Assembly (NCBI GenBank): GCA_037893225.1
Contig: JAZGUH010000112.1
Location: forward strand, 744,001-808,000
DNA: 64,000 nt
Source: Hippasteria phrygiana
Taxonomy: Eukaryota; Echinodermata; Asteroidea; Valvatida; Goniasteridae
Direction: 5' to 3'
This document shows, in pieces, positions 55,893 to 64,000 of the stretch; position 1 is the first letter of the stretch; each line of letters begins with the position of its first letter. The position numbers were made by a program, and so were the translations under genes. Below the pieces are notes generated by a model. That model saw only the letters and a list, made by a program, of their open reading frames with translations. It had not been told where the DNA came from and did not search any database.

Positions 55893-57026
55893 TAGCTTTT
55901 CCCTGTTAATTTCGCAACTTGTTTCATTTAAAATCGCTTAAAAGAAAGTTTAATTCCGTCCAAAAAAAGTCGTGGTACCCAATTGTTGATTTCGATTTCA
56001 AAATTACACCACTAAATTTCATTAGCAGTTTTATTCACGAAAGAAGCATTTCAATTCGTCCTATCGTCATTTTCGTCTCAATCTGCGTTGAATTGAAAAA
56101 ACCAATTCGTTTTTTGTCATTTATAAGCGCTTTACTCATTCATTTTCGTCAGTGGCATGATGAAACAGTTTATGAAAGACAAGTTACCATTCCTTTTCTC
56201 CTTGTTCTTGTAATGATCACCCCGCATTCATTGGAATGCTTTGAACATTCAAATTCTGTAAGATCAAAGAAAATGCGCGATATGTAAGGATGAAGATAAT
56301 GACACCGAAATGATCTCATAAACAAAGAACATTATATTATGTTTTTCCTTTTTTAATTGAAGACGAACCTCAAATCAAAACAAGAAATATTGCTATTTTA
56401 TATTTCAACGGTTACTTTATTTAGGTAATCCAAACATTAACTTTGCCCTTCTTAATTTAACACGCTACTCGTACAAAAACGATCTTAATTAATTTTTAGT
56501 CACAACAAAACAACATCCCTAATTACGTTTGAAATATGCCTAACCAGTCAAATGAAGCCAAAACAACCGTACATTTAAACCATCTTAACTGATAAACTTA
56601 CCACTGACGAAAATGAATGATTAAAGCGCTAACATGAAAGAATTTTCTTTTTCAATTCAACGCCAATCTCAGATTAAGACGGAAATGACGATAATGTAGG
56701 ACGACTTAAAATGCTTCTTTCGTGAATAAAAATGCTCTTAAAATGAAATTTAGTGGTGTAATTTTGAAATCGAAATCAACAATTAGGTCCCACGAATATT
56801 TTTGGACGAAATTAAACTTTTCTTTAAGCAATTTAAAATGAAACAATTCGTCAAACAATCCACAAGGGAACTGACAATTTGGGAGACCGCCAACATAGGG
56901 CAAGATAGCTCAGTTGGTAGAGCGCCGGTACGGTAACCCGGAGGTCGCATGTTCGAATCCCGCTCCTGCCAGTTTCTTTGTTCACTTTTAAAATGAAACA
57001 AGTGCGAAATTAACCGGGAAAAGCTA
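55893..57026. mobile_element. 1.13-kb inverted-repeat element with ~250-bp arms and an inner SINE
   Basis: Ends TAGCTTTTCCC(T/G)GTTAA are inverted at 55893 and 57026, flanked by TA. The arms 55915-56170 and 56595-56860 stay inverted-similar (for example GTTGATTTCGATTTCAAAAT). A tRNA-derived SINE (56865-56990) has inserted into the right arm next to the terminus. The same terminal motif (GGCCGGGAAAACCTATA type) ends pieces at 17993 and 38473. The plus-strand frame inside (55919-56287) is not a convincing gene. Confidence 0.65.
56899..56971 (+). repeat. tRNA-derived SINE head, copy 5, in the 55893 element
   Basis: Best-preserved copy: A box TAGCTCAGTTGGTAGAGCG, anticodon arm CCGGTACGGTAACCCGG, B box with one change (TGTTCGAATCC). 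The preceding body is short here (CGTCAAACAATCCACAAGGG at 56851, then ACTGACAATTTGGGAGACC). Confidence 0.75.
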
Positions 57027-57049
57027 TAAAAAAGTGTCCCGCCACAAGA

Positions 57050-57103
57050 GTATCAGCCAGCCAGCCAGCCAGCCAATTAATTAAATTAATTAATTAAATA
57101 ATG
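57050..57103 (+). repeat. Microsatellites (CAGC)n and (TTAA)n
   Basis: About five CAGC units are followed by an AATT/TTAA run, directly beyond the 55893-57026 element. Confidence 0.8.
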
Positions 57104-57244
57104 TGTTCGTTCAAGATGGTGGTAAATTTATTTACTTAAATTTCTACTGTATTTCGTTTACTGGTGCTCTGTTTGCCTTCCAATTATTCTGATAAAAAAA
57201 CATTTTGTTTAGTGCTCCGTAGTTCCGGCAGGATTTGTCAATCT

Positions 57245-57435
57245 CAAGGGCGGATCCAGAACCCAATTTTTTTGTTGGGGGGGGGGCCAAAAAAGTTTTG
57301 GCAATTTTTTTGGAGGGGCCAAAAAAAAGATTTGGCTGAGTTTTGTGGGTGGATGTACGCAGTGGCTGCCTTTTTGCGACGTCAGCATGGCCCCCTTTGG
57401 CTCCTCCCCCCCCCCCCCCCCTGGATCCGCCCTTG
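57245..57435. mobile_element. hAT-type MITE with exact 8-bp target duplication
   Basis: The 15-bp inverted ends read CAAGGGCGGATCCAG. GTCAATCT flanks both sides (57237-57244 and 57436-57443), the 8-bp duplication typical of hAT. The 191-bp interior contains a G-run (57279-57286) and a C-run (57406-57421). Related ends bound the elements at 11133-12391 and 47044-47390. Confidence 0.8.
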
Positions 57436-57568
57436 GTCAATCTCCGTGTTATGACGTTATTTTTTACGATTTGTTGGCTCCCCCAGCTACGATTTTTAGA
57501 CAAATGGCATAATTATGCGGGCTAGACGGGACTTGGATAAACACATTGCACAAGTCAATGAGGAAACT

Positions 57569-58113
57569 ACGGAAGCGTATTTAGGACATGGCTAAAAGAA
57601 TTTCCCGCCCACTATTTTGCCTGGGCGGATTAGTATTTCGCCTGGGCGGATTAGTATTTCGCCCGGGCGGATTAGTATTTCGCCTGGGCGGATTAGTATT
57701 TCGCCCGGGCGGATTAGTATTTCGCCCGGGCAGATTACTATTTCGCCCGGGCGGATTACTATTTCGCCCGGGCGGATTAGTGTCGAAATGGCGAAACCCG
57801 TTAGCATATGTTCCGATTAATCCGCCCGGGCGAAATAGTAATCCGCCCGGGCGAAATAGTAATCCGCCCGGGCGAAATAGTAATCCGCCCGGGCGAAATA
57901 GTAATCCGCCCGGGCGAAATAGTAATCCGCCCGGGCGAAATAGTAATCCGCCCGGGCGAAATAGTAATTCGCCCGGACGAAATAATAATCTGCCCGGGCG
58001 AAATAATAATCCGCCCGGGCGAAATAGTAATCCGCCCGGGCGAAATAGTAATCCGCCCGGGCGAAATAGTGCGGGCGAAATGTTTTTTTGCCATGTCCTA
58101 AATACGCTTCCGT
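57569..58113. mobile_element. Foldback element with arms of 21-bp tandem repeats
   Basis: Unique outer ends ACGGAAGCGTATTTAGGACATGGC-type (24 bp) are perfectly inverted at 57569 and 58113. Inside, the left arm has 8 units of a 21-bp repeat (57612-57786) and the right arm has 12 units in inverted orientation (57820-58072). The unit core CGCCCGGGCG is itself palindromic. Only about 33 bp separate the arms. Because 21 is divisible by 3, long open frames run through both strands; these are repeat artefacts, not genes. The architecture recalls sea urchin TU and fly FB foldback elements. Confidence 0.85.
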
Positions 58114-58855
58114 AATATACGCTTCCGTACAGAACACAATAAGACGGTATTTAGGAATATATTGACATCGTCTCGTGAGGCTACATAGGCCTAGACATAC
58201 AAAGGTGCGCACGGTAATTCTCAGACAGGACCAGCCTTTAAAAAATGAAATTCATTTCATGTTAGACTGCATAATGCGTTCATTTAAGGGCCGTTTATTC
58301 TCTATTCTTTTCAAAGGTGTGGCTAAGTTATATCCCAGATAATTCGCCCAGAATCACGCGTTTCCTGCTGGAGGAGTACACACAGGGATTTCATCCAGGT
58401 GCATACAGTTATTTCGTCCATCGTTATTAATTTGTCACAGGCCTATACGTCAAAACAAACCACAAAAACTTTGAACGTTTTTCATTTGTTCAAAACCCGT
58501 AATCGTTAAATGAACCTTCAATCGTCTTCTTAATATTTCAAACGATAAAGAAGACAGAGTTGATAGCTATACTTCCAGTGAAATACTCAATAAATCTTTA
58601 AAAACCAAATTTTCTTCGATATACATGTACTTGGTTCTTTTAAGCGTTCTTCCTTGGTTTTTCGTTACACAGCAACCTCTCCTTGTATCAAATCCATCGG
58701 TAAAATGCAATTCCCCTTCCCTAGCCCGTAGGCCTTACTGATAATCGTGTATTTATTCGGGAGTGAAACCTTATACCATAGCCGTTCTCTTTTCAAGTTT
58801 GAGTATGTCTCTCTACAACTTCATAAACAAATTTAAATTTTATTTTATTTTAATG
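58114..58855. other. No gene recognised
   Basis: Unique-looking AT-rich sequence between the foldback element and the left inverted arm. One TAGGCCTA at about 58190. Confidence 0.4.
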
Positions 58856-59145
58856 TGGCGCTCTCAATAGAGAACAGTCTCTCATCGCAAAAATTAATTT
58901 CTAGATTTATGTACCATTGGAAAGAACACATCCTTAGCTAAATGATGAAAGAATTATTAAAATCGGAGCAGTATTAAAAAAAGTTATGATAATTTTAGTT
59001 TAATTAGATGACACAAATTCCGGTGATTTTCAGTGAGTTATCTTACTAAAATCTCTTTTTAATTAATTAATACATTTTATTGTACTAAAATATAAAACAA
59101 ACAAACGAAAACACAGTATGATTATTATTTTTTTTACATAAACTA
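58856..59145 (+). repeat. Left arm of a distant inverted repeat around the class C GPCR exon
   Basis: AGAGAACAGTCTCTCATCGC, AATTAATTTCTAGATTTAT, CATTGGAAAGAACACATC and CAGTGAGTTA(T/C)CTTACTAAAATCTC are found inverted at 63233-63766. Confidence 0.7.
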
Positions 59146-59221
59146 GCATTGTAAGCAATAAAACGAAACTCAAAAATTTCGACCCTCAATGGATTTTTGC
59201 CTGGAGCTCAAAACGAAGGAA

Positions 59222-59470
59222 TGCGACTTTTTCGTTTTCAAGAAAATTGGAAATTTATATCGTTTTCCAACAATAGTCGGCCAACAATCGTTGGAAATAG
59301 TCTAGATCCAGACTACTAGAAACAAATTTTGTTCTCTGTTTTTCAAGCATCTATGCACGAAAAACTTTAAATGGGTCAGTGTTCCAGTGTTTGCTAGCAC
59401 GCTATAAAATACTAACTCCAAATCCATTTATTTCTGAAAATTACAGCAAACGCAAATAGTGTATTAAATT
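59222..59470 (+). repeat. Dispersed repeat B, copy 4
   Basis: CGTTTTCAAGAAAATTGGAA, CAACAATCGTTGGAAATAGT and ATTTATTTCTGAAAATTACA match the other copies. Confidence 0.65.
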
Positions 59471-59649
59471 GGTAGTGTATGATATGTTACCATAGCATCT
59501 GTACGCTCTAGTAATGTATTTATTTGTACAATGTATAGTAGGTTATTTCCATTTAGTATAGAGTACCGAAGTTTGACGTCAGTTGGCACGACAACTGGCT
59601 CCAAACAAATGCAGATTTCGACTGTTCCTTTAACAGACATGCAAACACA

Positions 59650-60112
59650 TTGATACGAGAGAGACTAAGATTGCGGGTAACACCATGTCAAATATATCTC
59701 TTCTAGGGTGATATGTGGTTCTGAAAAGAACCGGGATGAGTGTGTAACTCGACGTTTCGGACAGTGTGCTCTGTCCGTCCTCAGGACACTCCTGCACTGT
59801 AAAAAGTTGGTCAAAATGGGTTGATGTTGGGCAACATACCAAAAGCCCACAATCTTGGGCAAATTCTTCCCAATAATTGGTCCAGTTTTACGTGAATTAA
59901 CCAACAATGTGGTATAATACCAATGTTGGGTAAATAACAGTTGCCCAATTATGTTTTACCCAACGTTTTTACAGTGTGAGGACGGACAGAGCACACTGTC
60001 CGAAACGTCGAGTTACACACTCATCCCGGTTCTTTTCAGAACCACACATCTTCCTTGAAGAGAGTTATTTCACATGGTGTTACCCGCAATCTCAGTCTCT
60101 CTCGTATCGTAC
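59650..60112. repeat. Palindrome with ~130-bp arms interrupted by a MITE
   Basis: Left arm 59650-59785 and right arm 59979-60112 are inverted copies: TACGAGAGAGACTAAG / CT(C)AGTCTCTCTCGTA, GGGTAACACCATGT / ACATGGTGTTACCC, GGTTCTGAAAAGAACC and ACTCGACGTTTCGGAC. The 182-bp MITE occupies most of the centre. Confidence 0.75.
59795..59976. mobile_element. 182-bp MITE nested in a larger palindrome
   Basis: Ends CACTGTAAAAA and TTTTTACAGTG, with GTTGG/CCAAC-rich interior. Flanking dinucleotides are TG on both sides (59793-59794 and 59977-59978), not TA. It sits inside the inverted repeat 59650-60112 and accounts for most of its loop. A degenerate relative is at about 62455-62628. Confidence 0.65.
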
Positions 60113-60264
60113 CCACCATGCAAAGCTTCAAACACATTGACACAAAATAACAAAAGTATTCTGGTTCCAAACACTGCATTGACGTCATCACTTTAGTACT
60201 CTATAGTTCCCAGTTATAGGAACTTCCCTGCATGCGTGAGGCCGTGTGCAGGCCTATAGGTTGT

Positions 60265-60425
60265 CGTAAGAATGTCATTGTAAAACGTCATATTACGTCA
60301 TTGGGTTACGTCGTCACAACGTCCACAAAATTCCACACAATTACGTCGCTGCAACGTTATAATGTAACGTCACCACAACGTAAACATAACGTCGTCACAA
60401 CATAACGTCGTCACGACGTTGCCGC
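60265..60425 (+). repeat. Degenerate ACGTC-rich repeat
   Basis: At least twelve ACGT words, as AACGTCGTCACAACGT variants, in about 150 bp. No fixed period. Adjacent to the LINE relic at 60430, possibly its preceding region. Confidence 0.6.
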
Positions 60426-60429
60426 TAAG

Positions 60430-60575
60430 TTTTTTGGTTTACTGGGTCTATGGAATTCAGTGCCTCGTGCAATTTCTCTTCATCCTACCAGCTTTTGTGC
60501 TTCAAGAAGAATTTCAATTCATACTTCTCGCGTCTTAGATTCTTTTTCTTGTTTTTGTAGCCTTCATCGTATGAC
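60430..60575 (+). pseudogene. 3'-terminal relic of a LINE reverse transcriptase
   Basis: One frame reads SCNFSSSYQLLCFKKNFNSY and then a leucine/phenylalanine-rich end, closely similar to the peptide at 63900-63980. Such an ending (short hydrophobic block with Y/F-K-K-x-F-x-x-Y) is usual for L2/CR1-group ORF2 C-termini, which terminate just before the 3' UTR. Only about 45 codons are present. Confidence 0.4.
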
Positions 60576-61289
60576 AATGCTTTTCTTTTCTTATTCCTTT
60601 ATGGGCAATCATTTTCATGATATGGTCATTCAAATTAATACGATTTTTTTAATTGATATATTTTCCTATTGTCTTCTGAGGTTTTTATAAACATTTTGTA
60701 AAAAAAATGGAAAAATGTATAATGTAACATCTGAACTGATATAATAGGGGATGGATGATGTAACGAACTAATAAAATGAAAAGGGCTAAGGAATGTTTTT
60801 CACTGTTGATCTTTGTTTGCTTGATAGTTTGACCCAAAAAGGGGCATTTGTATGTTGACATGTTTATGAATTCTTAACTTTTTAACTTTGTTTACTTGTT
60901 CGTTCTGATTCACCCATCGATCTCTTCGTGTGCAAGACATCGGGGCATGTATGTTTGGCAATGGTTGTACCGTCGGGAACACTTCTCTTGGGTAATTTGT
61001 TTTCTTGGGCCGATTCCATAATAGACGATCACACCTCCCCTCCCTGATAGGGAGTTCAGATGTTACAAACATTTCCATTTTAAATGTTACAAAATGTTTA
61101 CAAAAACCTCAGAAGACAATGGGCAAATATATCAATAAAATCTTATTAATTTGAATGACCATTTTATGAAAATGATCGCCCATAAACGAGTAAGAAAAGA
61201 CAAGCATTTTCATACGTCATTATGCACACCGACGTTCGCTAATTTAAATGCTTCAACCGTCAAAGGATGTCGCAAAACACAATATAAGA

Positions 61290-61500
61290 AATAAAATGCA
61301 ACAAATGAAGTCTTGAATGCACCAAAACGAAATAGAAGACCTCTAAATGAAAACGAACATTAGGAACAAAATCTTGGGTGCTTAAAAAATGAAACTGAAT
61401 GCCCAAACAGTGAAAAAGAAACCTTAATGGTCCTGTATGGTCCAATCCATAAGATATACTATTATAAAATGAAATAGTTGACCAGACTTAATTTTGTGGT
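61290..61500. repeat. GAATGC-rich repeat, relative of 38225-38475
   Basis: GTCTTGAATGCAC(C/T)A and ACGAAATAGAA(G/T) blocks match the 38225 segment. It lies just 3' of the class C GPCR exon. No ends found. Confidence 0.4.
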
Positions 61501-61635
61501 GAGGAGTAATCCGTGAGACAGGTGAGGTTCTATTGGTCTACTAACAACTATTTGGGCAGGATTCTAGCCTCCATACATAGTGACAAAGTTTTACCATGCG
61601 TTGCATGGATTCTCAACGGCAAAGCCAGTTCAGCC

Positions 61636-62145
61636 CTAATTGACGGATGGCATCCCTTGGCCTGGTCCTATCGATGAGCTGGGTCCTGTCAACGGGTGGA
61701 CCCTACCATAGGTATCCTCCGTCGTCGAATTGCTGCAACGGAGGAGAACAACATCCTTAACGAAGCAGGCAGCGTAGAGCTTGGGTAGGAACACGCAGAT
61801 CAGCGTCAAGTAGGCGTTGACCAGAACGGCCATGCAGAGGGTCGCCACCTTCTGTAGGACGCTGGTGGCCGTGGCGTAGACCGGCGCGGCGGCCAGGCAG
61901 AGCACCAGCATGGAGTACACGCTGACCGCGATGAACTTGGACTCGTTGTAGTTGCTGGGCACCTTGCGGGTCTTGAAGGCGTAATAGCAGCAGGCCAGGA
62001 TCAGCAGCAGGTTGTAGACGCAAGAGGCTAGGAAACCGCTCTGGAAGAGACAGTAGATCTCCATGTAGTTGTGGAATTTGTCAGGCATGACGAGCTGTGG
62101 TCTGCTCAGGTTACCTGTTATGCCTGACACGCTTACAATCACAAC
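61636..62145 (-). CDS. Last exon of a class C GPCR (mGluR-like), TM5 to C-terminus
   Basis: On the minus strand a clear acceptor (pyrimidine-rich TTCTTTTGTGCAG) precedes position 62145, and the frame then runs about 169 codons to a stop. The translation matches the end of a class C seven-helix domain. A TM5-like segment contains LLLILACCYYAFKTRKVP. The loop NYNESKFIAVSVYS corresponds to the conserved N-(F/Y)-NE-(A/S)-K block of metabotropic glutamate and related receptors. TM6 is LVLCLAAAPVYA and TM7 is LTLICVFLPKLYAACF (FLPKLY block). A short cytoplasmic tail of about 40 residues ends PSVN. The ligand-binding Venus-flytrap domain and TM1-4 must lie upstream at higher coordinates. I found no further exon between 62150 and 64000, so they are probably outside the window. 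Whether this is a glutamate receptor or an orphan relative is not decidable. Confidence 0.75.
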   Translation of the reverse strand, partial: VVIVSVSGITGNLSRPQLVMPDKFHNYMEIYCLFQSGFLASCVYNLLLILACCYYAFKTRKVPSNYNESKFIAVSVYSMLVLCLAAAPVYATATSVLQKVATLCMAVLVNAYLTLICVFLPKLYAACFVKDVVLLRCSNSTTEDTYGRVHPLTGPSSSIGPGQGMPSVN

Positions 62146-62454
62146 CTGCACAAAAGAAGATGGAACAAATACCTTAAGTTAACAGTCTAAAATCCGGGTC
62201 TCAATATGTGCAGTTAGCAACCAGTTGACCAGCTGATCGAAAGGTTTATGGGAATATGTTTGATTTTGAAGAGTCAAAACATTTCATTTCTCACGATGAA
62301 GCAAGTTGTCTTTCTATTATTGACCAATAAATGATTCTTAAAAAGGGCCCATTTGTGGGGCAAAAGCTTTGACTAATAAAATATGGAAAATCAAATGACC
62401 ATCTATTGTTCAAAATAAAATAAACAATAAAATGCACAATTTGCATGACCAACT

Positions 62455-62628
62455 CCATTGGTAAAAACTGGTGAACCAACCGTTTGGTGAAGTTTTTTGC
62501 CCAACTTCTGGTCACAACGGCTTGCTAAAGACAGTTGGGAAGTTTCTGACTAAAAGTTGGGAAGTTGATATTTGCACCAACTTTGGGCAAGGAATTGGTC
62601 AAACTTTGCCCAACTTTTTTTTACAGTG
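62455..62628. repeat. Degenerate MITE related to the 59795 element
   Basis: The right end reads TTTTTTTTACAGTG followed by TA; the interior has many GTTGGG / CCCAAC blocks (AGTTGGGAAGTT, TTTGCCCAACTT). The left end near GGTAAAAACTGG is diverged. It lies about 310 bp upstream of the class C GPCR exon acceptor, inside the intron. Confidence 0.5.
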
Positions 62629-62819
62629 TAGTATTTGTGAAAATCCTATAGACTTTTTCTAAATATTCCCGAAAAATACCCTTGGACGAAAAAGATGCTA
62701 TCATTGTGCAACCACTCGGTAACGCGCTGCATACTAGCTGAGGTGGAAGGTACTGGTTCAATACAATAATTGTTAGGTTTTTGGGGTGGTTTTTTTTCGA
62801 TTTGTTTTCCTAAGTACAA

Positions 62820-62895
62820 GTAACATCATTACTTCGTAACATTCGTATCATTCGTAACATTCGTAACTTCGTATCATTACATGTAACATCATTAC
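62820..62895 (+). repeat. Degenerate CGTAACATT/CATTACTT tandem repeat
   Basis: Units such as TCGTAACATTCGTA recur with drift, in the intron upstream of the class C GPCR exon. Confidence 0.65.
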
Positions 62896-63232
62896 TTCAT
62901 TTTATAAATCTATATTTTCAGATGTAAATAAAAGACAGAATGTCAATAACAACGAGGACATCCCAAAAACTAATAAATAGTGCAAAGGTATCCATGCGTT
63001 ATTGTCTTGAAGGAAATCTTCTCTAGGTTTCCCACCGAATCACTAATTGATTGGCACGTGGTCAGGCAAGCGAGTTGCATGTTACGCACGGAGCGGATAA
63101 TTTCCACCAACGCTGTGGAAATAATTGCCGGAACAAATTAAGGTACGTGCTGGCCCCGGTACTTGGTCTCACAGTGTCCGGCCCGATTAGACCATGCTGG
63201 ATCAGACGGACAGCAACATGTAGAGGTTTTTA

Positions 63233-63766
63233 GTTTATGTAAAATAAAATCATACTGTGTTTCCGTTTGTTTAAATTTAAGTACAATAAAATGTTTTTAA
63301 AAGAGATTTTAGTAAGGTAACTCACTGATAATCACCGTAATTTGTGTTTAGTTTTCTTCATAAGATTCGTTATTTTTCGATTTGTGTACATTTTGAATGC
63401 CATCATAACAAACTTGGTATCAATTTAAAGCTTCTGATCTAAACTCTTCATTGGTTGGCCGATCTGACCGATATTTCCACAAATAAACCAACGAGAGACA
63501 CTTTTAGTAGATACCAAGGCTACCCCCTAATCGTGAGCCGTTCAGCGGTGCGGAAATGAAGGACGAACTTTATCGCTTGATTTCTACAATAGTGATGGAT
63601 CATCTAATAAAACTAACATTATTGATCATAACTTTTTTAGTAGGCCCTACTGCTCCGATTTTAATAATATTGTCATCATTTTAAAGCTTATGATGTGTTC
63701 TTTCCAATGGTATATAAATCTAGAAATTAATTTTTGCGATGAGAGACTGTTCTCTATTGGGGCCAA
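63233..63766 (-). repeat. Right arm of the distant inverted repeat, with a ~245-bp insert
   Basis: Matches 58856-59145 inverted, in two blocks (63233-63350 and 63610-63766). The middle 63365-63610 is absent in the left arm, so one copy gained or lost it. Confidence 0.7.
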
Positions 63767-64000
63767 ATGTGTGAAGCTTCTTGAGCGTGACACTCGCCTT
63801 TCCGACTGTTCCCACCAATATACTCTAGCTGTACCCAGATCTAAAACAAAAAGGTTAGCCAACAGCTTTTCCCTCGTTCTGTATCTCTGTGGAAGGCCTG
63901 GTGCATGTTTCCCTTCATCTTACAATATTTTATGCTTGAAGAGGAATATTAATTGCTACCTCTTGTATCTTCGATTCCGTTTCCTTTTTGTAGCTCAGTA
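63740..64000 (+). pseudogene. C-terminal relic of a LINE reverse transcriptase, running off the window
   Basis: The frame from about 63752 reads CVKLLERDTRLSDCSHQYTL, VPRSKTKRLANSFSLVLYLC, then PSSYNILCLKRNINCYLLYL. This resembles an L2/CR1 RT tail and is a relative of the fragment at 60430. The start overlaps a repeat arm (63233-63766) that also occurs inverted at 58856-59145, so that arm may be part of the same element family. Confidence 0.4.

Noticed and set aside
55919..56287. 122-codon plus-strand frame with hydrophobic segments
   Set aside because: It sits in the left arm of an inverted-repeat element; the right arm copy does not keep the frame.
6435..56971. Functional tRNA genes at the five GGCAAGA...TCCTGCCA sites
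   Set aside because: Acceptor and anticodon stems have mismatches, U33 is replaced by C, copies are dispersed with shared non-tRNA body; SINE relics fit better.
57588..58115. Long open frames through the 21-bp repeat arms on both strands, up to 175 codons
   Set aside because: The period is a multiple of three and lacks stops, so every frame stays open. Both strands and all arms behave alike; no protein signal.

Overview
This window looks like nuclear DNA from an animal. Coding sequence is sparse, exons carry GT/AG splice signals, and the gene families seen are a signal-anchored carbohydrate sulfotransferase, a C-type lectin with a PAN/apple domain, a rhodopsin-class GPCR and a terminal exon of a class C GPCR. 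Most of the remaining DNA is transposon-derived. A marine invertebrate deuterostome, most likely an echinoderm, is my best guess. The reasons are the sulfotransferase and lectin types, foldback elements with tandem-repeat arms like the sea urchin TU elements, and a striking excess of TAGGCCTA. This is an inference, not a proven assignment.

Layout. 0.6-1.7 kb: sulfotransferase gene (minus strand); a near-identical, 5'-truncated copy of its 3' part lies at 8.7-9.5 kb. 2-20 kb: mostly dispersed repeats, short hairpin elements, tRNA-derived SINEs, a 1.26 kb hAT-like element and long poly-G/poly-C tracts. 20.2-21.1 kb: intact lectin gene with a TATA box. 21.4-25.6 kb: several palindromes and a 3,065-bp element with an exact 8-bp target duplication, which holds a decayed RecQ-like helicase fragment and a 620-bp foldback; an 82-bp tandem repeat follows. 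26.1-29.8 kb: a five-exon gene of the DUF6589 type, with splice sites and phases still matching but several inactivating lesions. 31.8-35.2 kb: a nearly intact RTE-type LINE (minus strand). 36.1-36.9 kb: a 144-bp satellite array rich in TGACGTCA. 40.25-40.43 kb: a 23-bp GC-rich minisatellite. 43.7-44.8 kb: class A GPCR. 46.1-48.2 kb: a CR1/L2-like LINE interrupted by a hAT-like insertion. 48.6-49.9 kb: a sibling of the 3 kb element. 55.9-58.1 kb: two inverted-repeat elements, one with 21-bp tandem-repeat arms. 59.6-60.1 kb: a palindrome invaded by a MITE. 61.6-62.1 kb: final exon of a class C GPCR.

The cellular genes show no sign of acting together: a Golgi enzyme, a secreted lectin and two receptors. 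The main biological interest is the dense set of inverted-repeat elements of several superfamilies and sizes (about 150 bp to 3 kb), often nested, together with the spliced DUF6589-type gene.
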